This document shows, piece by piece, positions 1 through 5,494 of a stretch of DNA of 6,820 nt. The notes beneath the pieces are model-generated. The model was not told the origin of the DNA. It saw nothing but the letters and a program-made list of their open reading frames with translations, and ran no database searches. Source of the stretch: Victivallales bacterium. GTDB taxonomy: Bacteria > Verrucomicrobiota > Lentisphaeria > Oligosphaerales > Oligosphaeraceae. The stretch lies in the NCBI GenBank assembly GCA_017543165.1, contig JAFYGL010000115.1, positions 1 through 6,820 on the forward strand, given 5' to 3'. The stretch's first letter is position 1, and each line of letters starts with the position of its first letter. The position numbers and the translations under genes were made by a program.

Positions 1-120
1 AATTCCATATAAAGTGCAGTAATGAATACATCTTTGTTTTGCCCCTTGCAAACCTGATTTTCAGAGGCTATGTTAGAAGCGGAAGGTGGGTGGGGGAAGC
101 ATCCCAAACAAGGTACACGC

Positions 121-209
121 GCACGAAAAAGGGAATTATGTGTACACGAATTATGTGTGCATGAAAAAGGGAGATTATGTGTGCACGAATTATGTGTGCA
201 AGAATAAGG
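121..209. repeat. Compound 39-bp tandem repeat with 15-bp sub-units
   Basis: Four copies of a 15-bp word of consensus ATTATGTGTGCACGA lie at 135-149, 150-164, 174-188 and 189-203. They form two head-to-tail pairs separated by a 9-bp AAAAGGGAG linker (165-173), giving a 39-bp higher-order period. A degraded linker-type piece (GCACGAAAAAGGGA, 121-134) precedes the first pair, and another follows at 204-209. The copies differ by one to three bases, mostly at the palindromic GTGTRCAC core. Variation is spread over the copies, so this is an ageing array, not a fresh duplication. Confidence 0.85.
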
Positions 210-237
210 AAGGCAGCAAAAGGACTGGTGCTGTGAA

Positions 238-304
238 CCAATATCATTTGGCGAGGCATTACAGGAAATTGCTAACATAGAAAAGCCTCACCGAATGATA
301 TTGG
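238..304. repeat. 20-bp imperfect inverted repeat (stem-loop)
   Basis: The arm CCAATATCATTTGGCGAGGC (238-257) matches the reverse complement of 285-304 at 18 of 20 positions, with a 27-nt loop. In plus-strand RNA one mismatch would be a U-G wobble pair (249/293) and the other a C-A mismatch (252/290). No T-tract follows either arm, so an intrinsic terminator is not supported. It lies just after the tandem repeat and could bound a small element. Confidence 0.75.
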
Positions 305-328
305 CATAGTGCTGGCGTGACACAACTA

Positions 329-353
329 TTCGCGGCGATGGTATCGCCGCGAA
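329..353. repeat. Perfect 11-bp hairpin
   Basis: TTCGCGGCGAT (329-339) and ATCGCCGCGAA (343-353) are exact reverse complements around a 3-nt GGT loop. It is GC-rich in an otherwise AT-leaning stretch. No run of T follows on the plus strand (the next bases are CATAACAAAC), so a terminator is not clearly indicated. It resembles repetitive extragenic palindromes in form; whether it recurs in the genome cannot be told from one window. Confidence 0.75.
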
Positions 354-382
354 CATAACAAACAGCGGAGGTCAGCGAAATA

Positions 383-421
383 GGCAACATAGCGTAATGG
401 CTAAGCCATTGGCAACATAGC
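383..421. repeat. 11-bp direct repeat flanking a perfect palindrome
   Basis: GGCAACATAGC occurs at 383-393 and again at 411-421. Between them, AATGGCT-A-AGCCATT (396-410) is a perfect 7-bp-arm palindrome with a one-base centre. The direct-repeat/palindrome/direct-repeat arrangement resembles an operator or the footprint of a short insertion with target duplication. Neither is proven, and no regulator gene lies in the window. Confidence 0.6.
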
Positions 422-453
422 AGGACATCTGGAACGAATATTGCATCATCTCC

Positions 454-481
454 TTGATTTACCCAATATTCGCCTTACAAT
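454..481 (+). promoter_or_regulatory. Candidate sigma-70-type promoter for the hydrolase/glycosidase pair
   Basis: TTGATT (454-459; 4/6 match to TTGACA) and TACAAT (476-481; 5/6 match to TATAAT) are separated by 16 bp. Transcription would begin near 488, leaving a leader of about 32 nt before the ATG at 520. The -35 box overlaps the TTG that would otherwise be read as an upstream start codon, which favours the ATG. Assigned by eye; sigma-70-like boxes arise often by chance in AT-rich DNA. Confidence 0.4.
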
Positions 482-519
482 ATCGGCAACCATCAGCACA
501 CAAAATACGCAAAATCAAA

Positions 520-1464
520 ATGTACCTTTCATACCCATCATCACTAGACTCCAGCCTGACACTGTACGCTGACTTCGGCATCCCCGAACAGAAGGCGCAT
601 CTGCGCCTGAATCTGCATGGCTGGCACGGTTGCGTAAAAACGCAGCACAGGGACAACGTGGAGGCGGCCCGCGGCAAAGCAGAGTGGTTCTTCATTCGCC
701 CTGAAATGCGCGGTCGCGGTGATTCAACAGGCAAGCCAGACTGCAATGGCTACGAACTCCAGGACGCCATCGACGCCGTGGAATATGCAAAACAGCATTT
801 TGCTGACAAGATACTGGAGCCAGAGAAGGTATTTCTCTCTGGCGGCAGTGGAGGTGGCGGCAATGTGCTGGCTCTTCTGGGCAAGTTTCCAGACTATTTC
901 TGCCGCGCACACGCCGATTGCGGTGTCTATGACTACGCAATGTGGTACAGAGGCGATGCAAAGGGCGAGTTCCGCGATGAAATGGAGGGCAAGGGCTGGA
1001 TTGGCGGCAATCCAGACACGAATCCAGAGGCATACCAAAGCCGAAGCGGCATCACCACCGTTTGCAACATACAGACGCCGCTCATCCTGTTCCATGGTGA
1101 AAACGACATCCGCGTTCCCGCCGAGCAGGCGCGCCGCCTGATGGACGAGGTGCGCAGGCTGCAAAAATGCGCACTGATTCACTACTTCGAACTGCCCAAC
1201 TGCGGCGGCAGGGACCATTGGACGGACATTACGCCAGAACTTATGGCATTCCGCAAAAACACGGCCTCCGCCTTCATGGAACTGCCTAGCCCAGCCATAC
1301 GCATGCCCCGCAGCGGCCTCCTGACCGTGGCTGGCTACCTGGTGACAAAGGACTTCACGGTGCGTCTGGAATCAGTGGACAATGTGGCGCAACTGCGCTA
1401 CGACCTGGACAGGAATGTCTTTGAGCTAAGCAAGCCTGGCACGATAGTACAAACAAAATGTTGA
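520..1464 (+). CDS. Alpha/beta hydrolase, esterase / prolyl-oligopeptidase-like
   Basis: A 314-residue serine hydrolase of the alpha/beta fold, probably cleaving an ester (for example deacetylating a glycan) or a peptide bond; the substrate is not visible. Seen: oxyanion-type HGW (residues 33-35), a GRGDSTG stretch (65-71) typical of the prolyl-oligopeptidase/acetyl-xylan-esterase group, nucleophile elbow GGSGG with Ser110 (an unusually glycine-rich SGGSGGGGN), Asp196 in GENDIRVP and His233 in RDHW, in the expected Ser-Asp-His order. The last 50 residues add a small beta-rich tail. No signal peptide is seen, so it is probably cytoplasmic. The frame is open from a TTG at 454, but the ATG at 520 begins the conserved part and the TTG sits in a candidate -35 box. 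No Shine-Dalgarno site precedes the ATG. It is followed after 25 bp by the glycosidase-like gene, so the two are likely co-transcribed. The fold is secure; the substrate is not. Confidence 0.88.
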   Translation: MYLSYPSSLDSSLTLYADFGIPEQKAHLRLNLHGWHGCVKTQHRDNVEAARGKAEWFFIRPEMRGRGDSTGKPDCNGYELQDAIDAVEYAKQHFADKILEPEKVFLSGGSGGGGNVLALLGKFPDYFCRAHADCGVYDYAMWYRGDAKGEFRDEMEGKGWIGGNPDTNPEAYQSRSGITTVCNIQTPLILFHGENDIRVPAEQARRLMDEVRRLQKCALIHYFELPNCGGRDHWTDITPELMAFRKNTASAFMELPSPAIRMPRSGLLTVAGYLVTKDFTVRLESVDNVAQLRYDLDRNVFELSKPGTIVQTKC

Positions 1465-1489
1465 ACAGTCTCTCTGTAAAAATCATATT

Positions 1490-3190
1490 ATGAAACAGGA
1501 AAATCCAATCGTCTGGGCATGGTGGGGCTGGGAGCCGCTGCCATTTTATCTGCATTACAAAAAGAATGCGCCTGGCCTGCTCAATTCCAACGAGGGCGAA
1601 CTAAGGAAATGGTACCACCTCATCCATGAGGAATCCACGGTAAAAGCCGCCGCTGACCTGGGCATAAACTGCATCGTGACGCATTTCATCAAGGGCTTCG
1701 GTCTGGCACATGAAACGGAGGACGTCAAACTGACTGCACAGCTAGTGGAGAAATGCCATCGGCACGGGATAAAGGTGTTCGGCTATATTCAATACGGCTC
1801 GATTTTCCATGAGACATTCTATCTGGATTATCCCGACGCGCAAAACTGGATACAAATAAACGAGGATGGCACGCCTTTGCTGTGGTGCAACAGCAAATCA
1901 CGGTATATGCCCTGCATTGAATCACAGGAATACCTGGCATATCTGAAAGAACGCATCAGGCAGGGCATCCTTGAAGTGGGGCTTGACGGCCTGCATTTCG
2001 ACAACTTCTACGCCCGTCCCTGCTACTGCCAGCATTGCCGCGACGCATACCGCAAGGCCTGCAATGCAGAACTGCCAACCACACGGATGATGGAAGAAGC
2101 GCCATATTCGCCAGAGGTGCGACGCTGGGTGCGTTACCGCTGTGAAAAACTGAACCAGCGCATGATTGAATTGCGGGATTATGCCCGCAGCCTGAAGCAT
2201 GATGTGATGACAATCTGGAATCCAAGCCCCATACGAGGCCTGCTTGACCAGCGCATGCTACGCGCCACGGACGTATGCCTTCTTGGTAAGAACGCAGGCT
2301 TCATTTGGTCTGAAAGCGGCAATTTTCCTGGCATTGGCGAACATGGCCCAATTCACCAGGTAAACTTCTTCAAGACAGCTGCCGCAGTGGGGTACCGCAC
2401 ATTCTCCACCGTATGGAAAAGCAGCACGGAGGGCATTGGCCTCCCAGAAACAAAGGAGGAAGTGGCCCTCGTAAATGCGGAGACAGGTGCATTCGGCGCG
2501 GAAACAGGCAACAACTGGCTCATGCGTCCCCACTACATGCACCAGTTCCCAGAAGGCGAACTATGCCAGGAATGGAAGAGGCAAGTGGATTTCATCAGGA
2601 AAAACCGCCAGTTGTTCACTGGCAGCAGAGGCAAAGGGGAAATCGCGCTGTTCTTCGACAGGGAACAGGCCGAACTGGATTTCCCCTACGCATACAAGTC
2701 ATTCCTCTCATTGCAGCAAATGCTGCTGCAAAACCACATCACCTTCGATTTGCTTTTCTCTGGGCAGGAAGCGCAATTCCAGAATTACGCGCTAATCATC
2801 AGCGCCGCAACAGGGCAGCCTGATATCATGACTTTTTCCAGGGAGGAACTGAACGGCGATATTTCAGGCTCGTATCAGGCATTCGTCGTACAGCCAGCCC
2901 GCAGCAAGGAATTAATCCAGCGCATTCTAGACGCCCTGCCCTCACGAGAAATCACAGTAATTGCGCCAGAACACGTTTTCATTGAGAGACGCATCGCGCA
3001 GGACGGAACCAACATTCTACATCTAGTCAACTACGACAATACCCACCCCATACCAGGCATCGATATCCTTTTCAACAATCCGCCCAGCAACATAAAACGC
3101 CATTCGCCTGAAGGCAACTCCACAGTCCGCCAGAATGGCCGCACAATCACCCTGCCTGCACTGCATACCTGGGCAATCCTTACCTGGTAA
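1490..3190 (+). CDS. GH42-like / hypothetical glycosyl hydrolase TIM-barrel protein
   Basis: A 566-residue protein that looks like an uncharacterised glycosidase related to the GH42 beta-galactosidase / 'hypothetical glycosyl hydrolase 6' group. Seen: barrel strands IVWAWWGWEP (7-16), GINCIVTHF (58-66), GIKVFGYIQYGSIF (93-106) and GLDGLHFDNFYARP (164-177), with Asp166 and Asp171 at a strand end; then a CYCQHC cluster (Cys178, Cys180, Cys183); WSESGNFP with Glu275; a Rossmann-like segment (about 384-440) resembling the GH42 trimerisation domain; and a C-terminal beta domain (about 495-566). Catalytic residues are not assignable by eye; Asp171 and Glu275 are the best candidates. No signal peptide is visible. 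The ATG at 1490 lacks a Shine-Dalgarno site, and the gene begins 25 bp after the hydrolase, which suggests co-transcription. The barrel class is fairly sure, the activity unknown; it could be a glycoside-binding protein without catalysis. Confidence 0.88.
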   Translation: MKQENPIVWAWWGWEPLPFYLHYKKNAPGLLNSNEGELRKWYHLIHEESTVKAAADLGINCIVTHFIKGFGLAHETEDVKLTAQLVEKCHRHGIKVFGYIQYGSIFHETFYLDYPDAQNWIQINEDGTPLLWCNSKSRYMPCIESQEYLAYLKERIRQGILEVGLDGLHFDNFYARPCYCQHCRDAYRKACNAELPTTRMMEEAPYSPEVRRWVRYRCEKLNQRMIELRDYARSLKHDVMTIWNPSPIRGLLDQRMLRATDVCLLGKNAGFIWSESGNFPGIGEHGPIHQVNFFKTAAAVGYRTFSTVWKSSTEGIGLPETKEEVALVNAETGAFGAETGNNWLMRPHYMHQFPEGELCQEWKRQVDFIRKNRQLFTGSRGKGEIALFFDREQAELDFPYAYKSFLSLQQMLLQNHITFDLLFSGQEAQFQNYALIISAATGQPDIMTFSREELNGDISGSYQAFVVQPARSKELIQRILDALPSREITVIAPEHVFIERRIAQDGTNILHLVNYDNTHPIPGIDILFNNPPSNIKRHSPEGNSTVRQNGRTITLPALHTWAILTW

Positions 3191-3191
3191 T

Positions 3192-3227
3192 ATTCAACGC
3201 AGAGACGCACGCGCCTCTGCGTTGAAT
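3192..3227. terminator. Bidirectional hairpin between convergent genes
   Basis: ATTCAACGCAGAG (3192-3204) and CTCTGCGTTGAAT (3215-3227) are a perfect 13-bp inverted repeat with a 10-nt loop. It begins 2 bp after the plus-strand glycosidase stop and ends 9 bp before the stop of the minus-strand DUF2961 gene. The position argues for a shared transcription terminator. Neither side has a clean U-tract (the plus side continues TAGTGTGTTTC), so it may act as a weak or factor-assisted terminator, or protect 3' ends. Confidence 0.7.
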
Positions 3228-3236
3228 TAGTGTGTT

Positions 3237-4319
3237 TCAGATGATTTCCAGGCCGTCGCGGTCTGGCAATGGCTTGTGGGTGTGTGATGTCTTGTCCAGG
3301 TAGAAGAATGCGGTGGATGAGATATCGTCCTGCAATGGCAGGTACCTGCCGCCTGAGCGCCAGCCCAGCGCCTGGATTGTCACGCGTATGTTTTCGGCAA
3401 AGCGTATGGGGTCCTGTATATGCCAGCGGTAGAGGCCGAACCTCTGCTGGGAAACGTAGAGGCCGTCAGGCCGTATAACCTGTGGCATTCCCGAATACGG
3501 CGTGCAGAATTCCTGGTATCTGTGGGTGACAGGATTTTCAAAGTTGTACGAGCCGCAGAAGTAGTCTTCCGTGCCAGTGCCGCAGATTGTGGGGAAGTCC
3601 TTGTCGCCGTCAAGGTAGAATTTGATTTCGCCCTCGCCCCACCATCCGCAGTTGTTGACGCCCCAGGCGATGTAGGTTCCAGCATAATGTCCTATGCCGT
3701 AAATGCCGTCCAGCAATGTATGCACCTGTTTGTAAGGCAGCGGATTGCTTCTGCGGAATTCCGCCTGGAGATAGCCTGCGTTCTCTGGTATGCGGCCCAG
3801 TGCGTAGTTTATCTGGTAATATGCTGTAATCTGGGTGTCGTTCAGGTTTTCCAGCGTAATCCGCGCATGTTTGCGGAATGGCATCTTCCAATAGCAGTTG
3901 AATGCGCTGCCAGGGTTCACGCAGACTATCTGGCTGGTCACTTGCGCAACTGGCTTGTTCGCCATGCAGAAGAAATCGCCCGCAGGCACCTCGATGGCTG
4001 GTGTCTCGTCCTCATCCCAGTAGAAGCGGATGATTTCATACCGCCAATTGCCAGTAAGTGTAATCCATATCTGCTGTATCTCGCCTTCACCGCTGATGTC
4101 CGCCAGCGTATGGGTTGTGCCAGCGGGGATGATGACGTAGGGCGATACCTTCCATCCCTGTCCAAGGTCGCGCGCCGCCGCGTATGCAGGCCCGTCAATG
4201 GAGCGCCCGCCCTGTCCTGGTTCGCCAGTCGGATTCTCTGGGCTGATGGAGCGTGTCTTTGCCAAGGACAGGCACGCCATGCTGCTGAAATCACTGTTTA
4301 CAAAATTATCCATGTTCAT
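3237..4319 (-). CDS. DUF2961 / glycoside hydrolase family 172 protein
   Basis: A 360-residue DUF2961 protein, the family reclassified as GH172, whose known members cleave or rearrange alpha-D-fructofuranosides and alpha-D-arabinofuranosides and act as oligomers of double jelly-roll subunits. Seen: SIDGPAYAAARDLGQGW near the N terminus (40-56), IQQIWITL (81-88), the core WWGEGEIKFYLDGD (226-239), GTGTEDYF (247-254) and FGLYRWHIQDPIRF (294-307). Glu229/Glu231 and Glu251 fit the two conserved carboxylates; the exact catalytic assignment is from memory of the family. The length is typical and no signal peptide is seen, so it is probably cytoplasmic. It starts 6 bp after the isomerase stop without its own Shine-Dalgarno site, so translational coupling is likely. 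A second ATG two codons in (4313) is an equally possible start. The family is certain; the sugar is unknown. Confidence 0.95.
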   Translation of the reverse strand: MNMDNFVNSDFSSMACLSLAKTRSISPENPTGEPGQGGRSIDGPAYAAARDLGQGWKVSPYVIIPAGTTHTLADISGEGEIQQIWITLTGNWRYEIIRFYWDEDETPAIEVPAGDFFCMANKPVAQVTSQIVCVNPGSAFNCYWKMPFRKHARITLENLNDTQITAYYQINYALGRIPENAGYLQAEFRRSNPLPYKQVHTLLDGIYGIGHYAGTYIAWGVNNCGWWGEGEIKFYLDGDKDFPTICGTGTEDYFCGSYNFENPVTHRYQEFCTPYSGMPQVIRPDGLYVSQQRFGLYRWHIQDPIRFAENIRVTIQALGWRSGGRYLPLQDDISSTAFFYLDKTSHTHKPLPDRDGLEII

Positions 4320-4325
4320 TCTTTT

Positions 4326-5153
4326 TTAGATGAGAGACTTGATAAGGGTTACGGCCTCTGCGATGTCCTTTTCCTGTTCTGGGCCGAGTGGCAGTTCGCG
4401 CTCGATGATGAGGGGGCCGGCAAAGCCTTGTGACAGCAGTTTACCGAGTAGTTCCGTAAAATTGGTTGCGCCCCTGCCCAGCACGGTTTCCTTGCCGCGG
4501 CGGTCGCCTGGGAGCGCGGGAACCGCGTCCTTGCAATGCACAACCTTGATTTTGTCACCAAGCAAATCCAGAAGATTTGCAGGTGTATCGGTGCCGTAGA
4601 TGAGCATGTTGGCCGGGTCGAAATTGATGCCAACATTGGGTTCATCGATATCCGAAACAGTCTGCTTCATGCTGGCGGCGCATTCAGTGCCTGTCTCAAA
4701 GAGGAAATCCTGACCATTTGCGGCTGCGAAGCGCGCCAGTTGCTTCAAATCCGCAATCAGGCGCTCGTAGAAGGCATCCTTTTCCTCTGGCACGAAGCCC
4801 ACATGGCATGTGATGTAGCGTATGCCATAGCGTTTTGCCCAGTTCATCTGGCGGCAGGACAGTATCATGCGTTCGGCTCTGTTGGCGGCGGGGACCAGTC
4901 CCACTCCCTCCCGTGGATGTTTCCAGTCCTGATTCGGGAATGACAGGAACATGGTGGGCACGGCAATGCCGTATTTTGCAAACAATTTGAAGAATGCATC
5001 CGAGGCGGCCTTTGCGGCCTCGGATGGAGCAAGCCAATCCTCGTACACGCCTGCAATCTGCAATGCATTCAGACCGATTTTCTGATAATAGGCAATTCTG
5101 CGTTCATCTATGTCGCTGCAGCGCAGCAAGGTTCCAATTACGGGTGTGCTCAT
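4326..5153 (-). CDS. Sugar phosphate isomerase/epimerase (xylose-isomerase-like TIM barrel)
   Basis: A 275-residue protein of the xylose-isomerase-like / AP-endonuclease-2 TIM-barrel superfamily. Members interconvert keto- and aldo-sugars, epimerise ketoses or process inositol derivatives, using a divalent metal. Seen: strands ALQIAGVY (30-37), AVPTMFLSFPN (64-74) and RYITCHVGF (112-120, His117), then the likely metal ligands Glu153 (LFETGTE), Asp179 (INFDPANM), His206 (VVHCKD) and Glu251 (LIIERE), followed by helix EKDIAEAVTLIKSLI. GRGATNF (227-233) matches the family's loop before the last strand. A good Shine-Dalgarno site (5160-5164) lies 6 nt before the ATG, fixing the start. First gene of a two-gene operon with the GH172-family gene, which suggests it processes the sugar that enzyme releases. 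The exact reaction cannot be told from sequence. The name 'epimerase' rests on family membership only. Confidence 0.94.
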   Translation of the reverse strand: MSTPVIGTLLRCSDIDERRIAYYQKIGLNALQIAGVYEDWLAPSEAAKAASDAFFKLFAKYGIAVPTMFLSFPNQDWKHPREGVGLVPAANRAERMILSCRQMNWAKRYGIRYITCHVGFVPEEKDAFYERLIADLKQLARFAAANGQDFLFETGTECAASMKQTVSDIDEPNVGINFDPANMLIYGTDTPANLLDLLGDKIKVVHCKDAVPALPGDRRGKETVLGRGATNFTELLGKLLSQGFAGPLIIERELPLGPEQEKDIAEAVTLIKSLI

Positions 5154-5159
5154 GTTCTT

Positions 5160-5164
5160 CTCCT
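5160..5164 (-). promoter_or_regulatory. Ribosome binding site of the isomerase gene
   Basis: AGGAG on the minus strand, 6 nt before the ATG ending at 5153. It decides the start, and it contrasts with the two plus-strand sugar genes, which lack any such site. Confidence 0.85.
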
Positions 5165-5185
5165 GTAGTTTTCAAAAGTTGGCAA

Positions 5186-5214
5186 AATATACCCAGGGTT
5201 ACGGGGTTTTGCAA
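5186..5214 (-). promoter_or_regulatory. Candidate promoter of the isomerase/GH172 operon
   Basis: On the minus strand TTGCAA (5214-5209; 4/6 match) and TATATT (5191-5186; 5/6 match) are separated by exactly 17 bp. Transcription would begin near 5179, giving a leader of about 25 nt ahead of the ATG at 5153. The spacing and position are good, but it was assigned by eye. Confidence 0.45.
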
Positions 5215-5245
5215 TCCAAGAGAGAACAAACGATATTGGATAATG

Positions 5246-5423
5246 GCGCGGTTCTCCGCGCGGCCATTGGCCGCGCGTCAGGATGAAGGTAACTCTGTAA
5301 ATATGCAAACAACAATGTTCTTGCCCATCTGGGCATCCAGATATGCAGAAACATTTAGGTATGCCTGCATATCGTTCTACCTTCATCCTGACGCGCGGCC
5401 AATGGCCGCGCGGAGAACTGCGC
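5246..5423. repeat. 178-bp foldback: 46-bp inverted repeat with palindromic arms
   Basis: 5246-5291 and 5378-5423 are reverse complements at 45 of 46 positions (mismatch 5250/5419), around an 86-bp spacer. Each arm contains its own perfect palindrome of ten bases on either side of a single-base centre (5257-5277 and 5392-5412; half-site CGCGCGGCCA). The spacer continues the fold with ATATGC/GCATAT (5301/5367), AATGTT/AACATT (5314/5350) and an apical TGCCCA-TC-TGGGCA hairpin (5322-5335). No target-site duplication is visible at the ends. It could be a MITE-like non-autonomous element, a REP-type doublet or a structured leader of proA; I cannot decide. Confidence 0.85.
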
Positions 5424-5481
5424 AGGGCAAAACTATTTTTATTTTCGCCAATAGCAATTACATTACCAACACCCCAAAAAC

Positions 5482-5487
5482 AAGGAG
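5482..5487 (+). promoter_or_regulatory. Ribosome binding site of proA
   Basis: AAGGAG, 7 nt before the ATG at 5495. It settles the start against the formally open upstream frame. Confidence 0.9.
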
Positions 5488-5494
5488 CGAATAT

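Larger units (their letters stand above)
1..453. other. Non-coding, repeat-rich region without a recognisable gene
   Basis: No reading frame here looks like a real protein. The two short open frames (68-259 on the minus strand, 86-280 on the plus strand) exist because the tandem repeat unit is 39 bp, a multiple of three, so both strands stay open and give a low-complexity peptide. The stretch holds a compound tandem repeat, an 18/20 inverted repeat (238-304), a perfect 11-bp hairpin (329-353), a 7-bp-arm palindrome (396-410) between two copies of GGCAACATAGC, and four AACATA words (274, 352, 386, 414). Positions 1-110 show nothing I can name. It may be intergenic debris or a structured non-coding locus. 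Confidence 0.6.
5154..5494. other. Divergent intergenic region with a nested inverted repeat
   Basis: A 341-bp gap between the minus-strand isomerase start and proA. It holds the isomerase Shine-Dalgarno site and a candidate promoter on the left, a 178-bp foldback structure in the middle (5246-5423), and an AT-rich stretch with a TATTTTTATTTT run (5435-5446) before the proA ribosome site. The proA reading frame is formally open back to 4994, but that extension runs through the inverted repeat and antisense to the isomerase, so it is not coding. I see no clear promoter for proA by eye. Confidence 0.7.

Noticed and set aside
121..209. CRISPR array
   Set aside because: The units are contiguous tandem copies with a 9-bp linker of conserved sequence, there are no unique spacers, and no cas gene is in the window.
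68..280. Short open frames on both strands over the tandem repeat
   Set aside because: The 39-bp period keeps frames open by itself, and the peptides are low-complexity repeats without a ribosome site.
454..519. Extension of the hydrolase to a TTG start at 454, adding 22 residues
   Set aside because: The added residues are basic and unlike the family, the TTG has no ribosome site and falls in a candidate -35 box; the ATG at 520 is preferred.
3420..4433. A 337-residue open frame opposite the DUF2961 gene
   Set aside because: It is antisense to a strongly recognisable family protein and shows no family motif of its own; a compositional shadow.
4997..5026. 10-bp-arm inverted repeat (GCCTCGGATG type) inside the isomerase gene
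   Set aside because: It lies in codons for a conserved alanine-rich helix and is better explained by GC-rich codon use.
5246..5423. Intact insertion sequence
   Set aside because: The 86-bp spacer cannot encode a transposase and no target-site duplication is visible at the ends.
4994..5494. Upstream extension of the proA frame by 167 codons
   Set aside because: It runs antisense to the isomerase and through the inverted repeat, while the AAGGAG site and the family N terminus fix the start at 5495.
5154..5494. Known riboswitch or T-box ahead of proA
   Set aside because: I recognise no conserved aptamer or T-box motif; the only structure is the symmetric foldback.
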